DNA of 64,000 bases from NCBI RefSeq assembly GCF_002099425.1, contig NW_018343984.1, forward strand, positions 15,007,501-15,071,500, read 5' to 3'. Position 1 is the stretch's first letter. Every line of letters begins with the position of its first letter. Below, piece after piece: positions 21,741-32,550 of the stretch. The DNA comes from Phascolarctos cinereus (lineage: Eukaryota; Chordata; Mammalia; Diprotodontia; Phascolarctidae). Made by a program: the position numbers and the translations under genes. The notes below the pieces were generated by a model. The model ran no database searches. It worked only from the letters and a program-made list of their open reading frames with translations, and was not told where the DNA came from.

Positions 21741-22574
21741 TAGCAGGGCTTACATATCCCTACTCCAAAGAAAACTTTCTCTTCCCACCACACTGTGCTG
21801 TTTTTCATCTTATCATGCAAAAGTTTGAGTTTGTCATTAGATCTGCTTTATACTTATCTTCAAAATAAAATCTCACTCTCCCTGCCAACGTCCTTGTTTT
21901 TCCTATTTCCCATCTCCCTTCTGAGACCATTTAGAGTTGGGAGTGTGGGAAGAGAGGAGTGGGTTGTGTAAGGAAGATAGAGCGCCTTCCTGCCCTGTAC
22001 AACAAAGGATATCCAGGATGGAAGGAGGGTGACATTTGGTCCCTGACATTTTTCCCTGCCTTGCTTTTTTTTACCCCCCATTTCCCCAAATGCTACCTGC
22101 CCTGAAGGGAATACTCCTCCACATGCGTGCCTGCCTGCTCACTGGCGTCTGCGCTGTTTGTAGCACATGGATCCCTTCCCTTCTGCCAACCCCACCTCCA
22201 GTCCTCTTTATAGAACTCCACCAAAACTCTGCCCAAATCTCTCTACTTCCTAGACTTGCCTTTTACCATTCCTGCCTCTAAAAATCTCTTTTCAATTCTG
22301 TGTAAGGTCCGTTTCCTCCATAATTGCTTCTTCCCTTCTCTTTTTATTTATATTTTCATATGATAACAATAGCTAGCTTTTTCTATAGTGTGCAGAACCA
22401 CTGAGTTCCCAGACAGCTCTAGATTTCAGAGGTTTTATTTTAAATGTATTCTAATTGTCCATGCCCTTAAACATAAAGGGTTTATTAGTAAGACATTTTA
22501 ATGCCTCTGTCTAAAAAGTGCTGGAGATGAAAAGATTCAAGACTTAAAGTCTTAGAAGCCTCTCATTCTTTCCA

Positions 22575-22594
22575 TGTCTGTCTGTCTGTCTGTC
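22575..22594. repeat. (CTGT)n microsatellite
   Basis: Five CTGT/GTCT units followed by a T- and CT-rich tract that leads into the antisense SINE at 22612. Confidence 0.9.
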
Positions 22595-22611
22595 TTTTTT
22601 CTCTCTTTCTC

Positions 22612-22732
22612 TCAGGGTCAAGTGACTTGCCCAAGGTCACACAGCTACTAATTATCTGAGGCTGGATTTGCACTCAGGTCCTCCTGATTCCAGGGCTGAT
22701 GCTCTATCCACTGTGACACATGGCTGCCCCAA
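22612..22732 (-). mobile_element. tRNA-derived SINE, antisense
   Basis: 'AGTGACTTGCCCAAGGTCAC', 'ACACAGCTACTAATTATCTG', 'CACTCAGGTCCTCCTGATTC' and 'CTCTATCCACTGTGACACAT' follow the antisense SINE core and head. Confidence 0.82.
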
Positions 22733-22989
22733 AGAATTTCAAGAGTCGTATAGTTCTACCCATACCCTACAAGTTGACACCTGTTTCCGCATTTGAATCG
22801 TTCCCGTTTTCCTCACCATCTGCCCTCAGTTTGCTTCTGGGGCTTGTACCTGTTGCAGGGGGCAAACAGAAAAGTCCAGTTCCTTGTGATCTAGTGCACA
22901 CCTCTCCATCTTTTCCACAAGAATAGCAGGAGAGACTTTACCTAAGGCTGATAAAATCTAGGGTCACTCTGTTACTTGCCTTCCCTGGA

Positions 22990-23530
22990 TTCTGTCCTAC
23001 TGTGGGCTGGCCATTGTGCTGGGTGTTTGGGATCCTAAGACAATGAAGCCAGTGCCTGAACTCAGGGACTAGAAGGAAGTTCTCCCGGGGGACAGACCTG
23101 TACAGGCACAAGCATCTGACAGCGTGGAGAGAACAAGGCAAGACCAGTTGGGTCGGGAGAGAGCGTGAGTGACCGCCGGCATCCGCGAAGACGTTCTATA
23201 GGAGGGGCCTGAAGGAAGCTAGCTGTGAATGAGTCACTTTGGCTGCTGTGTAGACTGTGTTAATAGTGGTCATGTGTGATCAGCCTCAAGATGCAGGTTG
23301 GAGTCAGATAGTGAGAGGCTTCAAATGTCAGAGAAAAGAGTTTCTGTTTTATCCTGAGAGGAGCAGGGGGCCACTGAAACTCCATGAGCCACTGAATGAT
23401 ATGATCAGATGTAAATTATAGCAGCATCAGTCTGGCAGTTGTGCAGAGGGTGACTCAGGAGAGGGCTAGTGCCTGGATTCTGGGTACCAGTGGGAGGGCT
23501 GTCACCTTAGTCTACTGTAGAAGAACCTAA
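22990..23530 (-). mobile_element. L2 fragment, antisense
   Basis: 'TGGCCATTGTGCTGGGTGTT', 'GAAGGAAGCTAGCTGTGAAT', 'TTCTGTTTTATCCTGAGAGG', 'GGGGGCCACTGAAACTCCA' and 'GATATGATCAGATGTAAATT' follow the antisense L2 ORF2 3' part (TTTATCCTG...GGGAGCCATTGAAGG...TGACATGATCAGA). A short CpG-rich patch near 23155-23200 lies inside it and is not a CpG island. Confidence 0.75.
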
Positions 23531-23769
23531 TAATGAAAGATTACCGTAGCATGCTCTGACTCCTTATCAGGATGGCTGGCCTTTCCTTCTCCAGAATAAC
23601 ACTGGGGAGAGTTTTCTGTCCCTTTTCCCTGGAGTTCCACCTTTATCATTTTAATCCATGGGCTCCTAACCTGTATGAAGCATATAACTCGGCAGAGGGA
23701 TAAGGCAGAGATAGAAATAACAAGAATGCAAGATAGGATGGCGATAACATGTTGTGGTTGGCAGAGTAA

Positions 23770-23905
23770 TTTCCATTTCCAGTTTATCAGTGAAGAAACT
23801 GACCTTCAGTTTGCTTATGGTCACTTACCTGGTGTGTGTTAGACTTGAATTTCTAACTTGGGCTCCTGACTAAGACTCTTATGTCTACATCCTTCTTTTC
23901 CCTCC
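23770..23905 (-). mobile_element. Decayed MIR fragment
   Basis: 'AGTGAAGAAACTGACCTTCA', 'TTATGGTCACTTACCTGGTG' and 'GACTTGAATTTCTAACTTGG' resemble the antisense MIR core. Weak. Confidence 0.45.
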
Positions 23906-24784
23906 CTGATTTTTGTCTTTACATCCCCAGGGCCTGGTACAGTGCGGTGTGGTAAGCCTTAACTATCATTTAGTTCAGGGTGATTTGAAGGTCGGAGAAG
24001 CCTTTTCTCCCTTTCTGTATGCCCTTTGGCCTTTTACCTTCTGTCAGACATGTAAACATCTATTCTGGGAGGCCTTTGCTGGGTCTTAGAGAATTCTACA
24101 GTCCTTTGCCTCATGTCACTCAGATTGTAATCCAACATTTTTTTTGGTAAGATTCCACAAGGAATTAGCATGAACAAGAATTCCTACAGATTTAACAAGG
24201 ATCCATGCAACTTTCAAAGCAAACCTGTTCCCAGCCTGGAGCCCCAGTGTAGAAGACCTTTCTCAGATAAGGGCTGACCTAGATAGCCCCTGATGTGACT
24301 TCCAATTCTATTATTTTGATTCCCAGAAATATGGATAAAAGCATCGTCCTCTACCCATTCTTTTCCTTCTCCCATACTTTCCCCATTCTGCAGTGCTAAT
24401 AATAACTAGATACAGGGAAGGGGGCTGATTAGACCTTTCCCTCTGCCTCACTGCTAGCTGTCTTCCATTACTTTATAACAAAAACCCCTTCTTTCCTCCT
24501 ATGCCACACCTCTGCGTGGAAAACATTACTGATGGGAGTTTTAGGGTCTTCGTCCCTAGATATGTTTAAAATTGGCCAGAAAATTCATTTTGAAGTGACA
24601 AAAATGTAGTCCAGAAAGAGATATACTAGACCGCCTGACTGGGTCCACTTCAGTTTTTAAGTTCTATGTCCTTGAATCTTATAGTACAAAAAAATGTATT
24701 GGCATCATTTAAAGTATATAAATTTAGTGTTCGAGGAGGCACATTAAATAAACACCATATTCCTGTTTCTGTGCAGTTTTTCTG

Positions 24785-24988
24785 TGTAAATTACATTTAC
24801 CTATGAAACATCATTTCACATTTACATAAACTCACATTTGCCAAATTGCACCAAGAGGGAAAACTCAATATAATCATTTCATAATCATATAATCTATTCA
24901 GTATGATTACATTTTCTCTTGATGCAATTTGGTAAACGGGAGTTCATGTAATTGTAAAGTAATGTTCTACAGGTAATGCAGTTTGATG
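24785..24988. mobile_element. 200-bp imperfect palindrome (MITE-like)
   Basis: The left arm (24785 to about 24870) contains TTACATTTACC, ACATAAACTCACATTTGCC and AAATTGCACCAAGAG. The right arm (about 24905-24988) contains CTCTTGATGCAATTTGG, ACGGGAGTTCATGTAATTG and GGTAATGCAGTTTGATGC, the reverse complement of the left with scattered changes. The arms are about 85-90 bp and the loop is short and AT-rich. A palindromic DNA-transposon derivative or a conserved hairpin element are both possible. No family recognised. Confidence 0.75.
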
Positions 24989-25776
24989 CATTTGGCTCCT
25001 CAGTGCTCTTTAGTGTATACATCCCTGAGAAACTAGAAGGAGAACCAGTTTTCTCCCAGCGCCTTTTTAGGTTACAAGATGCTTTGCTATTGCATTCTTA
25101 TAGAGTGTGCCAGGTGGTTTCGTGACAATAGCTCTCAATTGGCTAGTGCCTAAATGTGGAGCACAGAGAGATTTGACATAAAATCTTTAATGAGATTGAC
25201 GTTTCAAACATAAGGGTTTTTCTGTGAATTCATTTCTTTATAAGTAAATGTACAGTAATAATTACAGTACTTGAAGAAAATGTATATGTGGGCAGAAGAC
25301 AAGTCATTGTTGAAGAGGGGGGTGGATGGGAGACCCTGTAGTCCAATTGCTGAGAGATTTAGCCATGATTCAACTGAATGCTTAAACAAGAAAAGCCATT
25401 TGGAATTTTTCACCTATTACACAGTGAACAATGTGTTATGTTTCTAGCACTTAAGCAAACCAAAAGCAAGCTTTTGACTATTTAAGCAAGGAAATATTAA
25501 TAACGTCATGGCCACCATGGTCTCACTTGGAATCTTCTGTTATGTTTTCCCCCTCCCGCAACTAGTTGAAGTGACTCAAGCAAGCTTGGTATTGGAAGTA
25601 GATAGGCTGGTGAAGATTATGGGTATCTGTTGGGAATTTAGGTACTTGAGAAAAGAGAGATGTGTGAACATAATATTCTGTGTTGGCTTTGAGAAAACTT
25701 CATTTGTAGCCGGGATTATACATGACCTCAGAATGAAACTATAGTGAGAGGTAGATAATTGTTCTTCAGATACTTT

Positions 25777-26279
25777 TGATGAGGATGAAATCTGAACCCT
25801 GAGGGGGAAGGGCCCTGGACTTTCCCAGTGGCCAAATCTCTGGCATTAGCCTAAGGTATAATCCCATCAACTGGCCTTTCATTGTGGATTTCCCTATGGC
25901 CCCAGGCCACTTTTCCATTCTCCCTTGGTTATGTGGTCCAGGTCCCTGGAATTCTATCACCTCTTAGACTACTTGGCCACTCCTAGATTCTTCCCATAGT
26001 CTTTCTGTATATAAGGTCCATCTTGTCTCCATTAAAATGCTCAGATTCTTATAATCTAGCCACTGCTCAGATTCCTAAAATCTAGCCACTACTCAGATTC
26101 TTATAAATCTAGCCAATAGGTTAGTAATGTTCAGACTCCTTAAGAGTCTGCCCAATATGATGGATGTTCTAATAAACCTTGTCTTTGGCTGAAAGAAGGG
26201 TTGGGTTGAATTCTTTCAAACAAGACCCGCATGTTGTAATTTTGGGGTCCCAGCACCCCTGAAGCCCTAAACCGCAGCA
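25777..26279 (+). mobile_element. Solo LTR, class I (gammaretrovirus-like) family, copy 1
   Basis: A 503-bp unit begins TGATGAGG and ends ACCGCAGCA, flanked by the four-base duplication CTTT (25773-25776 and 26280-26283). U3 holds a TATATAA box (26008-26014) and the polyadenylation signal AATAAA lies at 26171-26176, followed by GT-rich R/U5 text. Four related units of about 27 bp (CTCAGATTC(T/C)TA...ATCTAGCC) lie between TATA box and poly(A) signal (26038-26156). There is no internal retroviral sequence, so it is a solo LTR left by recombination. Only the LTR remains; it is an old, inert fossil. Confidence 0.85.
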
Positions 26280-26830
26280 CTTTGAGGATGAAAAGTATTA
26301 TATAAGTGTGGATAATATTACATATTGATTTAGACATGGTTAGTATTCCCCCATTTCGATTCCAGCTTTTTTATTCTACTGTGTAAGATCAAAGAAGATG
26401 GACTAGAGCTGGTTATTTTGATGTTTAATGACCTTGTGCTTCATTTGGAGGGGGAAAACTCTTAATTAACACTTGCTAGTTTTTGTTGTTGTTTTGTAGT
26501 CAAAACATTTTTTTTTCGGTAGTCCTTATTAACATCTAAGGACTTCAGTCTATTATGAATCCTTAAGAATTAGAAGAAAAAGAATTAAGGGTAACATTTC
26601 ATTAGGGAAAATTTTTTTTCTGTTGTTATTGCCCTTTTTATTCAAAGAAGATATCCCTGTCCAGAAATGAAACTGTTTTGGCCAGTTTGAGATCTACAGA
26701 CTTTTTGAAAAGCATAAGTACCCTCTTTGTAGTGGTTATCAATAATAGATAGCTTTTGTAAGGGTTGTCTTTGTATCTTATTTGAAATCTCTACTTTGTC
26801 ATAGCATAATCCCTCAAAAAATACATCAAC

Positions 26831-27511
26831 TGATGGGGTATGGGCCCAACCTGAGGTCTTTGCCCCTCACCTCAAAAAGAATTTGGGTCCCATTTTTCTA
26901 CAGGCCCTAGAAAACGCTTAAACTTTCCTTGAACTTTTACTTGGTCAAGGAAGTCTAGCAATCTCCTGAAGTTATTATTATTCCTATCAACTGGCTCTTC
27001 CTTATGCCTAGGCCCTATCTCCCAGTTCTTTGTTACTCTCCATTGTCTTTTACTGGGCTAATAGCCCAGTCTAGTATTTCCCATCCTTGATCTTATCTAG
27101 ACCCCATTCAACCTCCCAGACACTCCCATAGGGATTCTCCTGGGACTCACTCCCAGTCACCCCAGCTTCAAGATCCTCCCTAAACTCCTCCTCCAGGACT
27201 GGCCACTCCCATCAAGACACTCCTTCTCCTAGCCCCCTCCAGTCACTGCAGAACTACTTGACCATTCCTAGATCCCTCCCATAGTCTTTCTGTATATAAT
27301 ATCCATCCTGGCAGCCATTTAGGGGCTGAGACTTCCTCATTGCTCATTCAGCCTTAGGAGCATCACAAATGTTAGATTCCTTAAGAATCTGGCCTATATG
27401 GTTTATCTTTAATAAACCTTGTCTTTGGCTGAAAGAAGGCTTGGGTTGACTTCATTTGGGCAGGACCCACATGTCATGACTTTAGGGTCCCAGCACCCCT
27501 AAACCTCAACA
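26831..27511 (+). mobile_element. Solo LTR, same class I family, copy 2
   Basis: A 681-bp unit begins TGATGGGG and ends CCTCAACA. CAAC precedes it (26827-26830) and CAAA follows it (27512-27515), a likely four-base target duplication. TATATAA lies at 27293-27299 and AATAAA at 27411-27416. The 3' half (CATAGTCTTTCTGTATATAA, CCTTGTCTTTGGCTGAAAGA, GGGTCCCAGCACCCCTAAA) is very close to the LTR at 25777-26279, but U3 is longer and only one unit of the R-proximal repeat is present. The 550 bp between the LTRs is not retroviral, so these are two separate insertions. Confidence 0.85.
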
Positions 27512-27984
27512 CAAACATTATTGTTGTCTACCAATGATAGTCTAATTCTGTTGCTTCATAGAAGTTCATAGCTTTGTTACCATGTTTAAAAAAAAAAACA
27601 AAAAAAGCCCAAACTATAGCAGGAAACTTAGTATATCTTACTAGTTTCTTCAGCCCACATTTCCATTGATCAACCCACTAACTGAAAATATGGCACCTTC
27701 TTAAATAATACCTAATCATCCACTACAAAACCACAGCCTTTCTATTCTAGAATTGACGTCTTGGCATCTGCCCTGCTGCTGTTCTCCTCCTTCCCATCAG
27801 GAACTCTCTAGACCATGGCCCCCTACCCTGGGGGAAGGAATAGAAGAAACTTGGGCACTTATCCCTGAGATTGAGCTGTCTTGATGGGTGAATGAGTGAA
27901 AACTTACTTGAATCAGTTTATCTGCCAGCAAACTCAAGCCTGTAACATCTTGCGTTGTGCTCTACCACTTGTCTTACACCACCG

Positions 27985-28208
27985 GGAGCAGGGACATACT
28001 CCCGCACCCCCACCCCATACATACCATATACCACCACTCTCTCCCTTGGCTCAGTGACACAGTCCCCTATATACCCCTCTACCCCCACACCCGCCCCATA
28101 AACACCATATACCACCATGCTCTTGCTTGGCTCAGTGACACAGACCCCTACGTGCCCCCCAGGCCCACCCCATACTCACCATATACCACCACTCTCTGCC
28201 CTGGCTCT
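27985..28208 (+). repeat. Minisatellite, about 75-81-bp period, nearly three units
   Basis: CCATATACCACCA recurs at 28024, 28105 and 28179, and TTGGCTCAGTGACACAG occurs in the first two units. The units are C-rich, about 75-81 bp long and diverged by small indels. The 92-codon frame covering it (27957-28235) encodes only these repeats. Confidence 0.85.
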
Positions 28209-28319
28209 TGCTCTGGGAACAGGGAACAGGCATGACTTGTGATCTGTTGCTTTAGTCACAACCTCTGTAACCCTCAGACCAAAACTCCCTTATCTGGTTC
28301 TCAGTAGCATTCCTCTGTC

Positions 28320-28420
28320 AGAAAAGTAAGCTCTTTAGGGTAAGGACTGTCTCACTTTGTAGCTGTCTCCAACACCTAAGATAGAGCCCAATGCATAGGA
28401 GGTACTTAATAAATGATGGG
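28320..28420 (+). mobile_element. L2 3' end
   Basis: 'AGTAAGCTCTTTAGGGTAAG', 'GACTGTCTCACTTTGTAGC' and 'AGGTACTTAATAAATGATGG' match the L2 terminus in order. Confidence 0.75.
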
Positions 28421-28429
28421 TCATTTATT

Positions 28430-29420
28430 CATTCGCATCTTTTCTATGGTTCAGGCTTTTGATATTGTGGAGTTCCAGGAAAGGCTGATTTTTATACTAG
28501 CTTATTGTCCTTCTTATTGATATCTTGACAGCTTTAAAATGGCATGTAGTTGATGATGATTAAAAAACTCAGAAGCTGGATGTTGAAAATACGCAACAAA
28601 TCTTAGAACTTTATGATTAGGTTGGATGCTAGCATTACCCCATAGAATTTGAATTTAATGTCATGTTGATGGCATATTGCTAATGTCTCATGCTGTATAC
28701 AGTGTATTCCCACGCAGACTTTTACAATGATAACTGCATTATTTAGGAATGGGCTGCCAAAGTAGGAGAATTTGTGTTATGCTTTTAGCTCCATATTCCT
28801 ACTAAATTTTTTTTGGCAGCTTAAAGGGTTTACTTAGTTTAGATTGTAGCATAGAATCTTGCATGTTATTTATTAAGATTTTTCAAGCTACAGTTATCAG
28901 CATGTAGCAGTTCTATCACCATCTGCCATACCCATTTTATCTGCCACATCAGCATAGATGTTTTACTGTTACTCTTCTAATTTATCTATCTCTGTTCAAA
29001 AGAGTAAATTTGTTAGGCACTTAAGATGTCCACAATGGACGTGTACACCTTAAAGCTGATTTCTGAGTGAGTTTTCATCAGATCAGTGCTTCCAGCAAGG
29101 ACGTACTTAGATTCCTAAAATTCTCAAGCTCAGAGATGATATGGCCATACTTGAATTTTGTGTGAATTCTAGAATCTTACCTTTTAGATCAGAGACCCAT
29201 CCTTAGTCAATCTTTCCATCGATTAACAATTTTGAGCAAATTGTAGTAAAACTCTTAAGAAGACAAATGTAAAAGTACCTATGTTAGGAGCCATCACTTC
29301 ATGACTTCCCTGTTTAATAAGCTCAAGTTTAGATGTAGTAACACTACATTTACTTGACTGTTGGACTTGTAGCAATGTGCTCCAGAATCCAAAGAATTGG
29401 GATTCTAGTCTGGAGGGAAG
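28430..29420. other. 1 kb single-copy-looking DNA, no gene
   Basis: A/T-rich, without long open frames or recognisable repeats. Confidence 0.5.
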
Positions 29421-29425
29421 TTTTT

Positions 29426-29599
29426 CTTTTTCTTTTTCTTTGTTTTCTATTAGGCAGTTAGGGTTAAGTGACTTGCCCAGGATCACACAGCTAGTGTCAA
29501 GTGTTTGGTCTGAGGCTGGATTTGAACTCAGGTCCTCCCGAGGCCTAACTTCAGGGCCAGTGCTCTATATCCACTGCGCCACCTAGTTGCCCCCATGGC
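29426..29599 (-). mobile_element. A-tailed tRNA-derived SINE with target duplication
   Basis: Antisense: (CTTTTT)n tail, 'GTTAAGTGACTTGCCCAGGA', 'GGCTGGATTTGAACTCAGGT', 'CCACTGCGCCACCTAGTTGC'. GGGAAGTTTTT flanks it at 29415-29425 and 29600-29610. Two short internal insertions (near 29495 and 29545) distinguish it from the other copies. Confidence 0.9.
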
Positions 29600-29974
29600 G
29601 GGAAGTTTTTACAAAAGCCTCCTGAAAATGGCTTTTCAGAAGTAGAATTAGAATAAGGTTAGTTATCTGATTTTTACCATCACAGAGCAAATTAGAAATA
29701 GCAAATTAGCAGCAGATGATATGAATTGACAGTTGCTGTTAGGTACAAGTACGTCTCATAGTAGCACCATGAGAGATAAGAGATAGACAGCTACAACCAG
29801 ACGTGTCGAGCGAGGCCAGCATCATCGTCTGGGGAATTCCCACGGAACCATGGGGTTAGAAGGAACCTCGGTGGTCCTCTGACCCAGGCTGCTCTCCTGA
29901 CAAGACCCCTCCCCCCCAATGCCACCTCCAGCAGAGAACAAAAGCAGCAATGACAGAAACTTGCCTTTGGGTAG

Positions 29975-30120
29975 TTCTTGATTGTTTTGCATATATTTTC
30001 TTATTTGATCATCAGAGCAAACCTGGATAATAAATATTACGTATTCTGTAAATACCACTTGGCATCTTGTAATGCATAATTGAATTTAACAAGCATTTAT
30101 TAAACACCATATGCAATGAA
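29975..30120 (-). mobile_element. MIR/L2 end fragments
   Basis: 'GCATATATTTTCTTATTTGATCATCAGAGCAA' resembles the antisense MIR 3' region, and 'AACAAGCATTTATTAAACACC' resembles an antisense L2 terminus. Both are short and decayed. Confidence 0.45.
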
Positions 30121-30901
30121 CTTTACAACATATTCCTTAATAATAAAAAGTTCTGAATTCCCTTTGGGAATGGGTAGAGATGGTAAACTGGAACAGACGA
30201 ACCTGAGTGCTTCTTTTCAAACAACTTCAAGAAAGATATTTTGAGAGTTTAGAATATCCCTAATGTTGAATACAAAAAGAAGCTGGTATATTTTTGAGCC
30301 GTTGCCTAAATCTATGAATTTAGGAATTTTATGCCTCCTTTACACTAGGAGATAGTGCAGGTGAGTCTTACAAATGCGACACAGAAGAGTGAGGCAGACT
30401 GTCCCAAATACAGCGTGTGTTAAGGATTTGGAAGCGTAAGCCATGATGAGAGAAAACGAAACTTTTGGTCCTGAAGCCTCTTGTACATCACTTCTGAGGG
30501 GAAGAAGTGAGGAACACAGATGGAAAAGCGGGGTCTGTGCCACCTTTTCATTTGCTTTGCTGGATTACTAAAGGAAGCTCATCTTAGGACACTCTCATTG
30601 TGGAAAGGAATACAAAACAGGCGTTTTCTTTCCCCTCTGTATAAACATAAATGCCATTTATCACTATTGTCCCTCAAGAATCCTTAAACATTGGGTTGTT
30701 TTATGCAAAAGCTCTTGAGGCATATTTTTATTTTATGTAGGTTTTTTTCTTGCTAGAGATTTTAAATCTGTTTTCCTTTGTTTTCCTCTATATCAGCTCT
30801 TAAGTGCTAGGAACAATGTGGACTCTTCCAAAATGATGTAAGCACTGAACCATGCTGAGAGGGCCAGCGCCATTAGTGCCTAAACCGGTGCATTCCACAG
30901 C

Positions 30902-31047
30902 CCCAGACACATACAGCCTTAGGAAGCTCTTTTACAGGTCAGTGGCTTTTCCATGGAGCTCTTGCTGGCAATCACTTAGAAAGTACCCCCTCCAGTATGC
31001 TTGGCCTGGTCAGTACATCCGTAGCTCCTGAGGGTTTCTAGGCAAAA
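30902..31047 (+). repeat. Unassigned 140-bp repeat, copy 1
   Basis: It matches 32203-32340 in the same orientation: CACATACAGC(C/A)TTAGGAAG, CTCTTTTACA, GAGCTCTTGCTGG(C)AATCACTT, then (G)GTC(A)...CCGTAGCTCC. No known family recognised. Confidence 0.65.
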
Positions 31048-31304
31048 CTCGAAGGTGAACATGAAACAGACTTGCTTTTCCTTGAATCGCATCAATATTT
31101 CAGCATTTCATGTTTTATCTACGGTAATTTTACTACAAAGGCCAAGTGGCTTTTGCCGTTTGCTATTTAGTGGGGATGATTCATTTTAGGGATTTTTTAA
31201 CATTCCTGGAATTTTAAAAACAATTTGCATTTGAGCTTGGGGATTCTGAGTTTTCTTGAAAAGAATAACATGGAAGTGGCATTTGTTCAAGAAAACCTCA
31301 GTGA

Positions 31305-31425
31305 ATATTATCTCCTTTGATCTTCACAGATCTTATAAACCAGCAAAGGGGCTGAGGCAGGTTGAAAACCCAAGTCTTGCTGATGCCAAACTGGACACTC
31401 TATCCGTTATACTTTTCTGCCTCGT
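31305..31425 (-). mobile_element. MIR fragment
   Basis: 'TCTCCTTTGATCTTCACAGA', 'GGGGCTGAGGCAGGTTGAAA' and 'ACTCTATCCGTTATACTTTT' follow the antisense MIR order, with an internal deletion of part of the core. Confidence 0.55.
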
Positions 31426-31544
31426 TTTCATATCAGCTTGTAATGTTGTGGTCTTTAAATAGTTAAAATTTGTTGATTCAGAAGGACTTAAATCCTCTTA
31501 GTCCTATTGCAGACTAATAGGTCAAGGAAGCATCATGGGTGTAT

Positions 31545-31620
31545 TGTACTTCTGGATTTCATGAAGACATTTGACAAGGTCTCTAAGGATATTCTGAAGA
31601 TGTAGGGATGCAGAATGGAG
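31545..31620 (+). mobile_element. L3/CR1 reverse-transcriptase scrap
   Basis: The frame reads LLDFMKTFDKVSKDILKM, close to the CR1/L3 segment LDFSKAFDTVSHDIL that forms a conserved reverse-transcriptase motif. Only about 75 bp is recognisable. Confidence 0.6.
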
Positions 31621-32031
31621 TTTTAAGTAATTGAAGGAAATAGTAAATTTTACTTAGAGGTTAGTGAAAATAAAGACATTGATTTGGGGTTTTTTGGGTT
31701 GGTTTTGTTTTTCCTGAGCCAGGGTCACAGAATCCCTGATCTCTATTTACCATGGGCCCCAGGCTTCAAGTCTTCTTTGAAAGGCTAACTAGTTCTAGAG
31801 TGAAAGAAGGCCTTGCCTGAGTCATTCAGCCCAGATGTCCAATTAGCAGAAGCATCAGTAAACAGTCCTGAGGTCAGCACAAAGCAGGTGAAGTCACACA
31901 TCTGAGGGTGTCTGTGAATAATCACATCGTTAGTTAAGACAGCATCCCATGCTAGCTACATTTCTCCCCACTCAAGTATATGTTCGTCACTGGAAACCTG
32001 GACTGTGTTCCATTCCTCATAGAAAATATAG

Positions 32032-32202
32032 CCTGTAGCTCGCATAGTGGATAGAGTCTTGGACTTGGAGTCAAGACCTGTGTTCAGATCCTGTCTTATT
32101 TACTAGCTGAGTGACCGTGGGCAAGTCACTTCAGTTTCCTCATCTCTACAGTGAGGGGATTGGACTCAGTGATCCCTGAGGCACCTTCTGGCCCTAAATC
32201 TT
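32032..32202 (+). mobile_element. CORE-SINE with L3-type tail
   Basis: 'CATAGTGGATAGAGTCTTGG', 'GAGTGACCGTGGGCAAGTCA', 'CAGTTTCCTCATCTCTACAG' and a tail 'GGATTGGACTCAGTGATCCC...CTTCTGGCCC'. It directly abuts the 140-bp repeat copy 2. Confidence 0.78.
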
Positions 32203-32340
32203 CCCAGGCACATACAGCATTAGGAAGTTCTTTTACATGTTCTTTTTACAGGACTTTCCTATAGAGCTCTTACTGGGAATCACTTCGAAAGATGCTTGCT
32301 CTAGTCAATAGGTCCATAACTTCAAGAACCCTTTGGCAAA
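32203..32340 (+). repeat. Unassigned 140-bp repeat, copy 2
   Basis: Second copy of 30902-31047, about 1.3 kb away, same orientation, moderately diverged, with an insertion of about 12 bp near 32240. The abutting SINE is not present beside copy 1. Confidence 0.65.
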
Positions 32341-32477
32341 TACTATTCCAGATGGGTAAAATGAGGTTTCAGTATTAAAAAAAAGCATTTAGTTATTGTA
32401 ATGCCTTTGCCCCCAAATTACCTTGTATTTATTTTGAGTAGACCTGTATTTTTTGTTTCCTCTGGCTAGATTGTAAG

Positions 32478-32550
32478 CTTTTTGAGGACAAGAACTGTGT
32501 AACTTTTGTTATTTGTATTGCTGGCTCATCTTTCAGCACCTGATTGATTA
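32478..32550 (+). mobile_element. L2 3' end fragment
   Basis: 'AGATTGTAAGCTTTTTGAGG' and 'ACAAGAACTGTGTAACTTTTG' match the L2 terminus. Confidence 0.65.

Noticed and set aside
23155-23200. CpG cluster
   Set aside because: Under 50 bp and inside an antisense L2; too short for a CpG island promoter.
24800-24850. CACATTTG(C)(C/T)AAATT word shared between the palindrome and the 1837/3469 repeat
   Set aside because: Only about 15 bases match and the surrounding sequence does not, so a chance match in A/T-rich DNA is likely.
26285-26825. Spacer between the two solo LTRs as a possible retroviral interior
   Set aside because: It has no primer-binding-site, gag/pol-like or polypurine-tract features in place, and each LTR has its own flanking duplication.
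27985-28208. Regular repeats that could suggest a CRISPR array
   Set aside because: The units are contiguous and diverged, with no unique spacers of constant length, in a vertebrate genome.
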